Assembly: GCF_900188405.1 (NCBI RefSeq) | Contig: NZ_FZOF01000034.1 | Span: forward strand, 27,498-91,497 | Origin: Actinacidiphila glaucinigra | Lineage (GTDB): Bacteria > Actinomycetota > Actinomycetes > Streptomycetales > Streptomycetaceae | Length of the DNA stretch: 64,000 nt | Direction: 5' to 3' | Shown here: piece by piece, positions 50,873-58,385 of the stretch | Layout: each line of letters starts with the position of its first letter | Numbering within the stretch: position 1 is the stretch's first letter | Translations under genes and position numbers: made by a program | The notes under the pieces: model-generated | Databases searched by the model: none | What the model was told of the DNA's origin: nothing | The model's input: the letters and a program-made list of their open reading frames with translations, nothing else

Positions 50873-51490
50873 ATGGTGCACACACGATCGGCCCTGCAAC
50901 CGCTCCTCCTGTCAGCCCTGATGGCACTCTCCGCCTGCGGAACGCAGTCCGCGAACGGGGCCGCGCTCGAGAGCAGGGCACGATCCCTGGGGATCGCGCC
51001 GGCCATGGTGTACGTCACCGACGTCCCCGATTACAGCGTCGCCCTCCAGTCCGTCGGCGTCATCGGCGACCACGGCTTCGGGGTCTCGTACAGCGGCCCG
51101 GAAGGAGGGACCATTGAACTGCGGGTCGACGAGCGCGCTTTCAGCGGCCCGGTCGGCTGTGCCGAGGACACCGACGCGGCGGGGACCGTTCAGGCGACCT
51201 GCGAGCAGGAGGGGAACCACTGGTACCGGGCGACGAGCACGTCGCACTCCTACGTGCTGGAGGACGCGGGCAGCGTGATCCGGCTGTCCGCCGATCCGGG
51301 CACCGTGAGCCGCGACGTCCTCAGGCAGGCCGCGGAACACGTCCACCGGGCCTCTGCCGAGGAGGCCGCCCACGTCCTGCCGTCCGAGGACAGGGACGGC
51401 CAAGGCCAGCCCGAGCGCGGGGACCTCCCGGCGAACGGCGACGGCGCCCCGCGGGACCCGGCCGGTCTCTTCGCGGGGACGAGCGGCTGA
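50873..51490 (+). CDS. putative lipoprotein
   Basis: A 205-residue exported lipoprotein. The signal LQPLLLSALMALSACGTQ has a type II lipobox (LSAC) with Cys at about residue 22. The mature part (DVPDYSVALQSVGVIGDHGF, VDERAFSGPVGCAEDTDAAG, then TCEQEGNHWYRATSTSHSYV) contains two further cysteines that could pair; the last 35 residues are polar and disordered. No family recognised. ATG 50873 lies 11 bases after AGGAG; a nearer ATG at 50865 is in a different, short frame. Confidence 0.7.
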   Translation: MVHTRSALQPLLLSALMALSACGTQSANGAALESRARSLGIAPAMVYVTDVPDYSVALQSVGVIGDHGFGVSYSGPEGGTIELRVDERAFSGPVGCAEDTDAAGTVQATCEQEGNHWYRATSTSHSYVLEDAGSVIRLSADPGTVSRDVLRQAAEHVHRASAEEAAHVLPSEDRDGQGQPERGDLPANGDGAPRDPAGLFAGTSG

Positions 51491-51553
51491 CGGGCACCCG
51501 CACCGTCCGGCGCTCCGGGCCGTTACGGCCAGGCCGTCTCTTCCAGATCTTGC

Positions 51554-51892
51554 CTAGTCGGCGGCGTCCCACTCCGCCCGCACCCAGGCCAGCTGCGCGT
51601 CGCTCAGCAAGGGGTCGAACCCTTCCGGGAACATCAGCATCTTCGGCTGCGGCCACATGTTCTCCGGCCCGTGCTCGTCGCAGTGCAGGGCTATCAGGTG
51701 CGGCCCTTCCCCGCAGGACTCGTGCCAGTAGGGGCGGTCATGCGCGTGGCAGAAGTACCCGAACCCCCAGCAGTCATCTTCTTCGGCCGGCTCGTAGAAG
51801 CTGGGATCTTGAACGATCGTGGTCACCGGCTCCTGCCGGTTGAACAGGGGGATGGGCCGGGGATCGCACCACAGCAGTCGGGGAGGTATCAC
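51554..51892 (-). CDS. conserved small protein of unknown function, Cys/His-rich
   Basis: A 112-residue protein with an unusual cluster of aromatic, Cys and His residues: DDCWGFGYFCHAHDRPYWHE, SCGEGPHLIALHCDEHGPEN, MWPQPKMLMFPEGF, and a C-terminal helix LSDAQLAWVRAEWDAA. Several Cys and His could bind a metal. GTG at 51892 gives the longest form; GTG at 51826 (MTTIVQDPSFYE) follows AGGAG closely and may be the true start. It is convergent with the lipoprotein gene. No function assigned. Confidence 0.6.
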   Translation of the reverse strand: MIPPRLLWCDPRPIPLFNRQEPVTTIVQDPSFYEPAEEDDCWGFGYFCHAHDRPYWHESCGEGPHLIALHCDEHGPENMWPQPKMLMFPEGFDPLLSDAQLAWVRAEWDAAD

Positions 51893-52292
51893 GCGCCAAT
51901 GCTGCCCGATACCGACCTGTTCGGATCATTGGGTCGCTGGTCCGGTTATGTCATTGACTGATGCGCGGTGATCGCGAATCGAGCCGCTGCTTGGGGCCGG
52001 ACTCCGCGACGTGGTGGGCGGTGGCGTGATCACCGGCAGGTACTCCGTGCAGCAGGGGACTTCCACATCGCTGACGGCGAGGTCCAACCAGAGCCTGACT
52101 GGGGCTCGCACACGCCGACGGGTTCACGCGCGCCACGCGGCCCAGAGTGTTCAGGGCGTTTGGCACGCCGGGGCGGACAGCTTGATGGCACGCGTCCTTC
52201 ACGCCGCGCCCCCATGATCCGTGGCACGTTCGGCCCAGCCCCGGTGGGGACGAGCGCTAATTTGGGGGCACGCCAAAGCAGAGGAGCGCCCC
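51893..52292. other. intergenic, no gene recognised
   Basis: About 400 bases between divergent genes, presumably containing both promoters. No operator-like palindrome was noticed. Confidence 0.35.
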
Positions 52293-52874
52293 GTGGGCAA
52301 GGTGGTCATGTACAGCTCGGTGTCGGTGGACGGCTTCGTCGCGGACGACAATGACCAGCCCGGACCACTGTTCGACTGGTTGTCCAGCGGTGACGTCCCG
52401 TTGGACGAGAGCGGCTACGTGAAGGTGTCGCAGACCTCCTACGACTACACCCGGCCGTACTGGGACCAGATCGGAGTCACGATCGTCGGCCGCCACGTCT
52501 TCGACATGACGGACGGCTGGGACGGGAAGCCTCCGGGCGGCATCGACCACGTGGTCGTTGTGACGCACCGGCCGGAACCCGAGGGCTGGGACCCAAAGGC
52601 GCCGTTCCACTTCGTCGACGGCGTCGAGGCAGCCGTGGCCAAGGCGCAGGAGCTTGCGGGTGACCGCTTGGTCGAGGTCGCCGCCGGCGAGGTCGGTGGC
52701 CAGGTGCTTGCTGCGGGCTTGGTCGACGAGGTGCGCATGGACGTCGTACCCGTCGTGTTCGGGTCCGGCAAGCGCTACTTCGGGTCGGTCGACGCGCAGC
52801 ACCTGTTGGATGATCCCGACGTGGTGATTCAGAGCAACCGGGTGCTTCACCTGCGCTATCGGGTGCGCCGTTGA
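52293..52874 (+). CDS. dihydrofolate-reductase-fold (RibD-C-like) reductase, second paralogue
   Basis: A 193-residue DHFR/RibD-C superfamily protein. GKVVMYSSVSVDGFVADDND is the first strand and loop, TIVGRHVFDMTDGWDGKPPG the G-R-x-x-F/Y-x-x-x-x-x-W signature, HVVVVTHRPEPEGWDPKAPF follows, then GDRLVEVAAGEVGGQVLAAG and VRMDVVPVVFGSGKRYFGSV, the usual NADPH and C-terminal motifs. GTG 52293 follows GAGGAG by seven bases. Only distantly similar to the one at 40611, so not a local duplication. Substrate unknown. Confidence 0.87.
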   Translation: MGKVVMYSSVSVDGFVADDNDQPGPLFDWLSSGDVPLDESGYVKVSQTSYDYTRPYWDQIGVTIVGRHVFDMTDGWDGKPPGGIDHVVVVTHRPEPEGWDPKAPFHFVDGVEAAVAKAQELAGDRLVEVAAGEVGGQVLAAGLVDEVRMDVVPVVFGSGKRYFGSVDAQHLLDDPDVVIQSNRVLHLRYRVRR

Positions 52875-53578
52875 CCGATCCGAGCGGGTACGCGAAGAAG
52901 TCTGCTGCGAACGGTGACACAAGATCGGGCCTCCGGTGGTCGACCGGGGGACATGCTGGAGCGCGCCCGCCGCATCGGCAGCCGACACCGGACGCGGGGC
53001 GTGGCCTTGGGCCTTTGTCCCAGCGCCACTACCGCTGCGGCTGACGGACGCCCTGGGGCGGTGTCCCCACGCAGCAGACGGGCCATGTAATAGGTGGCCC
53101 TTGGCGGTCAGGGGCATTCGGCACGCACCTGGGGCACCCGGCACACCTGCCACGCCGGTCGCGGACACGTGCAGCCACGGGAACGGGCGCGCCGTGACGC
53201 GCGTGGCCGGCACCGGCGCTTCCGTCGGGCAATCTCCCGTCCACCCCGTGGCACGTATCCGGGCCGCACAGCCCACAGAGCCCTCGGCAGGTGCGGGCGT
53301 CGGTGCAGGTTCGCCGCACCCGGTGGCCAAGAGCTGCCGTCTGCGTTTCCCGGCGGTCCCTTCCGACGGCCGGACATTTCCGGAGGTCCCCCGCGATCGC
53401 ATGGACGGGTAGTGCAGTCCGGCTCCTATCCCCTGGGCATCCGTGATCACCGGCCCGGAGCATCAGCCCGCGCGCCGCGCCGCCCCAGGTTCCACGCTGG
53501 TGTCATGCGCGCTGCGTGGACCCGCCATGTGAGCCACCGAAAGCACGCGGACACCCGGATGCGGAATCGGAGACATCG
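52875..53578. other. long intergenic region, no gene recognised
   Basis: About 700 bases with several overlapping GC-rich frames on both strands but no domain, no preferred frame and no ribosome binding site. It contains the promoter of the secreted RTX-type protein at its right end. Confidence 0.4.
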
Positions 53579-55270
53579 GTGAGTACAGAACGGGCGCAGC
53601 AGCTTCCCCTGACCACACAGCCGGAGCAACGGCGGGTGGCGCTCGACAGTGGCAGGCGGTGGTGGGGTGCGGGTACCGCTACGGCCCTGTGCATGGCGAT
53701 ATCCGGCCTCGCACCGGTCCCGGCTACCGCGACTACGGCTACGGCTACGGCTACGGCTACGGCGCCTAGTGTGGTCACGCTGACAAGAACGTTCACCTTC
53801 ACCGGTGCCCCGGAGAGTCTCACCCTTCCGGCGAACACGACGGCGACGATCACCGCGGACGGCGCCGGCGGCGGCAGCTCTCGCACCCCCCTCTGCGGCC
53901 TCGGCGGCAACACGGTCGGAGGAACAGGGGCACGAGTCGTCACCACCCTTCCGGCCTCCGCGACTCCGACACCACTCACCATCAACGTGGGCGGAACCGG
54001 GAACAAAGGCTGCGGCGGCAGCGGCGTCGGAGGGTACAACGGCGGCGGCAACGGCGGCAGCGCCAACACCTCCTCAGCCGGCGGCGGCGGGGCTTCGAGC
54101 ATCGCGGCAGGCGGCAGCCTGCTGGTCGTGGCGGGCGGCGGAGGAGGAGCCCAAGGCCGCGCCGGCATCAGCCCCACGCCCGGCAACGGAGGCAACGGCG
54201 GAACCCCGGACGCCACCGCCGGCGCCAACGGCACCAACAACGGCCCCAACACCAGCGAGGGACAGGGCGGCGGAGGAGGCAGCACCAGCACCGGCACCGC
54301 AGGTGCCGGCGGAGCACCCGGGACCATCGCGCAGTGCCTGCCCACCGCCGGAAACCCCGGAAGCAGCTTCTCCGGCGCGACCGTGGGCAACGGAGGCGCC
54401 GGGGGCAACACCGCCGGCTGCACCGGTGACTTGAGCGGTGGCGGCGGAGGCGGAGGCGGCTACTACGGCGGAGGCGGGGGAGGCTCTGCCGCCGCCACCG
54501 TCAACTTCGCCACCGGCGGCAGCGGCGGCGGCGGAAGCAGCTACGCCTCCCCGACAGGCTCCGGCACCGCCTTCAGCCTCTCGCCCGTGGGCACCTTCGA
54601 CACGAACGGGCAAGTGACGATCAGTTACGAGGTTGCGGACCTGGCCTTCACCACGACCAGCCCGCTGCCCGACGCGACCCAGAACGCCCCTTACTCCACC
54701 ACCCTGCAGACCACCGGCGGCACCGGCAGCCCCACCTTCGCCGTCACCGGCGGCGCCCTGCCCAACGGCCTGACGCTCAACCCCACCACCGGCGCCATCA
54801 GCGGCACACCGACCGCGACCGGCACCTTCACCTTCACGGTGACAGCCACCGACCCCGACGCCGGCGTCCCGGCAGCCGTGAGGCAGTTCACCATCACCGT
54901 TATGGCCGCCACCTGCGCCACCGCCACGCCGACCATCACCGGCAACGACCGCGCCAACGTGCTCATCGGCACCCCTGGTGACGACGTCATCTTCGGCCTC
55001 GGCGGCAACGACCACATCGAGGGCCTCGGCGGCAACGACATCCTGTGCGGCGGCGCAGGCAACGACAGCGTCGTCGGCGGCGATGGCAACGACCGCCTCG
55101 AAGGCCAGGACGGCGCCGACGTTCTCACCGGCGGCAACGGCAACGACGCCCTCTTCGGCGGCAACGGATCCGACGTCCTGGACGGAGGCTCCGGCACCAA
55201 CACCAACGACGGCGGCCCCGGTCTCAACGTCTGTGTCCGTCCCGCAACCGGTCCCGGCTGCACCCCTTGA
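53579..55270 (+). CDS. secreted glycine-rich protein with putative Ig domain and RTX calcium-binding repeats
   Basis: A 563-residue protein. After a signal-like segment (ATALCMAISGLAPVPATATT) and a threonine/alanine tract encoded by tandem GGCTAC hexamers, residues about 60-340 are a glycine-rich region (GGNGGSANTSSAGGGGASSI). Residues about 365-440 form a He_PIG/cadherin-like Ig domain (LPNGLTLNPTTGAISGTPTA). The C-terminal 110 residues are hemolysin-type nonapeptide repeats G-G-x-G-x-D-x-x-x (GLGGNDHIEGLGGNDILCGG) that bind calcium. Probably a surface or matrix protein. GTG 53579 follows GGAG. A perfect hairpin lies downstream. Confidence 0.85.
   Translation: MSTERAQQLPLTTQPEQRRVALDSGRRWWGAGTATALCMAISGLAPVPATATTATATATATAPSVVTLTRTFTFTGAPESLTLPANTTATITADGAGGGSSRTPLCGLGGNTVGGTGARVVTTLPASATPTPLTINVGGTGNKGCGGSGVGGYNGGGNGGSANTSSAGGGGASSIAAGGSLLVVAGGGGGAQGRAGISPTPGNGGNGGTPDATAGANGTNNGPNTSEGQGGGGGSTSTGTAGAGGAPGTIAQCLPTAGNPGSSFSGATVGNGGAGGNTAGCTGDLSGGGGGGGGYYGGGGGGSAAATVNFATGGSGGGGSSYASPTGSGTAFSLSPVGTFDTNGQVTISYEVADLAFTTTSPLPDATQNAPYSTTLQTTGGTGSPTFAVTGGALPNGLTLNPTTGAISGTPTATGTFTFTVTATDPDAGVPAAVRQFTITVMAATCATATPTITGNDRANVLIGTPGDDVIFGLGGNDHIEGLGGNDILCGGAGNDSVVGGDGNDRLEGQDGADVLTGGNGNDALFGGNGSDVLDGGSGTNTNDGGPGLNVCVRPATGPGCTP
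53731..53763 (+). repeat. tandem GGCTAC hexamers inside the RTX-protein gene
   Basis: About five in-frame copies of a six-base unit encode the alternating Thr-Ala tract of the secreted protein just after its signal region. In-frame slippage would change linker length without breaking the gene. Confidence 0.8.
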
Positions 55271-55492
55271 GGTGGCTGACCGTCGTACAGCAGCGTAAGG
55301 ACAAGCACCCAACCGCAGCACCGATCGCGGCGAACTGCGGCAACGACCACTCCCGCCGGTGCCGGCACCGATCGAACGTCACCTTCGACGGCACCACCAT
55401 CGCAACCGGCACCGACTCCTATCGCCTCGCCGGCACCCGGGCGCGGGCCGAAGCACCCGTCGAGGCCGGCTGACCGTTGAAGGCTCCAACGT
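55271..55492. other. 3' flank of the RTX-protein gene
   Basis: No gene recognised; the terminator hairpin follows directly. Confidence 0.4.
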
Positions 55493-55525
55493 GATGGTCC
55501 TCCGCCCTCCTGGCGGAGGACCATC
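55493..55525. terminator. bidirectional terminator, perfect 14-bp stem
   Basis: GATGGTCCTCCGCC (55493-55506), loop CTCCT, GGCGGAGGACCATC (55512-55525). It separates convergent genes and overlaps the stop codon of the minus-strand HEAT-repeat gene by two bases. The strongest hairpin seen in the window. Confidence 0.9.
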
Positions 55526-56489
55526 AAGCACTGTGCCAGGGAACGTCCGGCGTGAGCATTTCGTGGATGCAGCGGCGCAGCCCGCTGCCGTAGTAGTCGA
55601 CCGGGGGGAGCCATGGCACCCGCTGGAACAGCTCGTTGAGTTGGTCGGTGCAGGGGTCGGTGAGGAGGGTGCGGAGTTCGTCGGGGACGGGGTCATCGAC
55701 CAGGCACAGCCAGGCAAGGGCGGCACCGACGCGCGTCTCGAGCGGCTGGACAGCGTCCGACCACAGGGCCCGGGCCCACGCGGGAGCGTGTTCGTCCTGG
55801 TCTTCGCGGGCGAGTTGGGCGATTGCCAGGATCAGGCTCACCCGGACCGCCGGATCATCTTCCACTGCCAGCCTGCTGTGCAGGGCGGAGGAGATGCGCG
55901 GCATCTCGCCGGTCGCCGTCGCCAGGACGAAGGCGGTGGCGGAGCGGACTTCGGGATCAGGGTTGGGGAGAAAAGGGAACAAGAGGTGCAGGTCGGCGGT
56001 GATGGCGGCGCGAGCGGCCTGGATCGTCCAGTCCACCGGACACATCGTGGTGCCCTCCGCATCCTCGGGGTCCTCGGCGACCTGGAGGAGGCCTTCGCGT
56101 CTGCCGTCCCCGAAGTGCTGGCACCGTGCGATCTCGGCGACCAGGCGAAGGGTTGACGCGCGGAGCCGCGGGGCCCCGGTGGTCGCGATCCGGAGCAGGA
56201 ACGGGACCGCCAGTGCTGCCACCGCGATCGTGCTGCCCTGGTGGTGGAGGTTCTCCCACAGTTCCCCCAAGGCCCGGCGGGCGGCTTCGGCGTCTTGGGA
56301 GGCGAGCGTCGCGAGGCGACCGGGGATCTCCTCGCCCGGTCCGTAGAAGTGCGGGAACCGCTGCCAAGGGATCTCGTCGTACTTGAACCCGTCCTTGACC
56401 TCCTGCGGGACCGCACCTACGACCGTCCGCATGTCGGCATCCGTGCCTGCCCACGGCTCGGGCCATCCGGCCCAGCGCTCATCGTCCAT
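55524..56489 (-). CDS. HEAT-repeat domain protein
   Basis: A 321-residue alpha-helical solenoid: RLATLASQDAEAARRALGEL, AVPFLLRIATTGAPRLRAST, FPFLPNPDPEVRSATAFVLA, and SRLAVEDDPAVRVSLILAIA are HEAT-type helical pairs. The N terminus is polar (MDDERWAGWPEPWAGTD) without a signal. Streptomycetes carry many such proteins, thought to be scaffolds or immunity-like proteins; no partner is evident here. ATG 56489 is the likely start. The stop codon lies in the terminator shared with the RTX-protein gene. Confidence 0.82.
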   Translation of the reverse strand: MDDERWAGWPEPWAGTDADMRTVVGAVPQEVKDGFKYDEIPWQRFPHFYGPGEEIPGRLATLASQDAEAARRALGELWENLHHQGSTIAVAALAVPFLLRIATTGAPRLRASTLRLVAEIARCQHFGDGRREGLLQVAEDPEDAEGTTMCPVDWTIQAARAAITADLHLLFPFLPNPDPEVRSATAFVLATATGEMPRISSALHSRLAVEDDPAVRVSLILAIAQLAREDQDEHAPAWARALWSDAVQPLETRVGAALAWLCLVDDPVPDELRTLLTDPCTDQLNELFQRVPWLPPVDYYGSGLRRCIHEMLTPDVPWHSA

Positions 56490-56781
56490 GGTTTGGCCTT
56501 CCGGTCCACCGACGCCATCCGACCCCGGGGAGTCTAACGACGGTGCGGTGGAGGCTCATGTCCTTCGCGCGCGGGCAGGGCCACGGACTCCCCCGGCCCC
56601 AGGCCCCCGTCCTTCCCGCGCGCGAGGGTGGTCCGATCAGCAGGTCGGTGACGAGGTCCGTGCCCGCGTCCCTCTGCGGGTGGGACTGATTTCGAGCTGG
56701 ACCAAAGCGGGCCGAGCGCGTCGTTCAAGGGGTGGATGGCTGCACGAGTGGTCTCTGGCCCCCTTGGTGTTGCGCCGGCTG

Positions 56782-57192
56782 TCAAACCTCGATGCGTCGT
56801 TGCCACCAGGGCAGGTGTTGTGGAGCGAACGGATCGTTGACAGTGCGCTTGAGAACGCGTGCGTCGATCGGCGCCAACGCGGCCTGCAGTTCCCTTCGAG
56901 CTCGGGGACGTAGGTTGCAAGCGGCAACTTCGAGGAGGGTGCGGATGTGCCCGGTGGGGACGTCGGAGTAGCCATAGTGCCACTCTTCTGCATTGCGGGG
57001 GCGGCCGGCTCGCTGGGCCCAGCGGCGGAAAGCAAGCACGATGTCACCCCTGGGCAGGCGTCGCTCACGCTCGAACTGGGCGATTTGCCGGTTCGTGGAA
57101 GCGGACAGACCTCTGATGACGGTCCGCCTGAAGTGTCTGGTGTTCCGCAGCGGCAACTGGGATCTGATCTCGCCCGGTGTCCGGCGAGGCAT
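56782..57192 (-). CDS. conserved hypothetical protein
   Basis: A 136-residue basic protein: RNTRHFRRTVIRGLSASTNR, QIAQFERERRLPRGDIVLAF, PTGHIRTLLEVAACNLRPRA, RRELQAALAPIDARVLKRTV, ending DPFAPQHLPWWQRRIEV. It is rich in Arg and mostly helical. The C-terminal pattern looks familiar from actinobacterial hypothetical proteins, but I cannot name the family. ATG 57192 follows CAGGAAG by six bases. It stands alone with about 290 bases of empty sequence downstream. Confidence 0.65.
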   Translation of the reverse strand: MPRRTPGEIRSQLPLRNTRHFRRTVIRGLSASTNRQIAQFERERRLPRGDIVLAFRRWAQRAGRPRNAEEWHYGYSDVPTGHIRTLLEVAACNLRPRARRELQAALAPIDARVLKRTVNDPFAPQHLPWWQRRIEV

Positions 57193-57581
57193 GTGGACTT
57201 CCTGGAAGTGCCGGTGTTTGACGCGAGAACGCTAGCCGTGGCGGCACGAGGTGTTCAAGAGCAAGCGCGTCTGGGCCAATTGGCGGCCTGCCACCGGGCT
57301 GCTTTTTCCCCTACTCGGTCAAAACCTGAGACCTGAGCTCGGCGCTGCGGCGATCGAGTCCCATGTAACCGAGTACCGCAAGAGCGTGGTGTCCGGCGTT
57401 CGCGGGTTGGCCGGCGTCCTTCCCACGCAGGGTGGAGGTCGTCCGTCCGTGTCAGCAGACACCATCCCCGCCGCCCGTTGTTACTCCGGCTGTAGATCGC
57501 GACCTTCACGTCGGAGATGCAGGCGTGTCACGGAAGTTGAGCCAAAGCCGCTTGTCACGAATGAGGCCACCGCCCCGTGGC
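57193..57581. other. intergenic, no gene recognised
   Basis: About 390 bases with no supported gene between the hypothetical gene and the CdsA-like gene, both on the minus strand. No clear hairpin was found. Confidence 0.35.
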
Positions 57582-58385
57582 TCACTCCAGCACCAACAGC
57601 ACCGCCAGAGCGACGAGGAGGGAGTCGATACGGTCGAGGATGCCGCCGGAGCCGGGCAGCCACCGGCCGGCGTCCTTGGCGCGGGCGCCCCGCTTGACCA
57701 TCGACTCCAGCAGGTCCCCGAGCGGGCCGCCGACCGCCACAGCCACCGCCGTCTGCCACGTCAGGGAGGACAGCACGGCCAGCGTGAGGAGACCGGCCGC
57801 GGCCCCGGCCAGCGTGCCGCTCCACCGCTTAGCGGGCGACAGCGGGGAGAGCCGGGGGCCGCCGAGACGGCGACCCGCCGCGTACGCGGCGATGTCGGCG
57901 ATCGACACGGCCACGAACAGGACGAGGCCGAGGACGCCGGACGATACGAGGCCGGCCAGGACGCCCAGCCACACGAGCCCCAGCAGGCCCGCCCCCAGGC
58001 GGCGGAGCCCGTGCTCCACGTCGCCCGAGAGCAACGGCACCCCGGCAATCGCAAGCGCCCCGGCCGCCGCCACCCGGAGCACCTCCCCGGGGGCCAGCCA
58101 GACAGTGAGGACGAGTCCGACGATCGCCGCGCCAAGCACCGCCCGGTCCACCCGCCCCAGCCGGAGCAGCCCGCCGAACTCCGCCACCGCGACCACACCG
58201 ACCACGGCCGCGAGCACCGCGATCCCCGGTGGACCGAACCAGAACGCGGCAGTCACCAGGGGCACTGCAAGCGCCCACACGCACCAGCGGACCATCAGTT
58301 CACGGCGCCGGGTAGCCGCCACCGCGACGCCTCCGACCGCCAGTGCCCCGCCGAGGTACGGCACGAGAGCGGCGACCGTCGTCAC
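57582..58385 (-). CDS. CDP-diacylglycerol synthase (CdsA) family membrane protein
   Basis: A 267-residue polytopic membrane protein with about eight hydrophobic segments (VPYLGGALAVGGVAVAATRR, WALAVPLVTAAFWFGPPGIA, AVLAAVVGVVAVAEFGGLLR). The C terminus carries the CDP-DG synthase signature K-R-x-x-x-x-K-D-x-G, then G-G-x-x-D-R-x-D (VKRGARAKDAGRWLPGSG, GGILDRIDSLL). The enzyme family couples CTP to phosphatidic acid at the inner membrane. The start GTG 58385 overlaps the stop of the GNAT-aminotransferase gene as GTGA, so translation is coupled. A housekeeping cdsA normally sits next to frr and dxr; this copy does not and is likely a specialised paralogue. Confidence 0.86.
   Translation of the reverse strand: MTTVAALVPYLGGALAVGGVAVAATRRRELMVRWCVWALAVPLVTAAFWFGPPGIAVLAAVVGVVAVAEFGGLLRLGRVDRAVLGAAIVGLVLTVWLAPGEVLRVAAAGALAIAGVPLLSGDVEHGLRRLGAGLLGLVWLGVLAGLVSSGVLGLVLFVAVSIADIAAYAAGRRLGGPRLSPLSPAKRWSGTLAGAAAGLLTLAVLSSLTWQTAVAVAVGGPLGDLLESMVKRGARAKDAGRWLPGSGGILDRIDSLLVALAVLLVLE

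Noticed and set aside
51515..51535. Short hairpin GGCCG-TTA-CGGCC between convergent genes
   Set aside because: A five-base stem is expected by chance at this GC content.
54074..55321. 415-residue minus-strand Gly/Ala-rich frame
   Set aside because: Mirror of the repeat-rich RTX-protein gene; composition follows from the repeats on the other strand.
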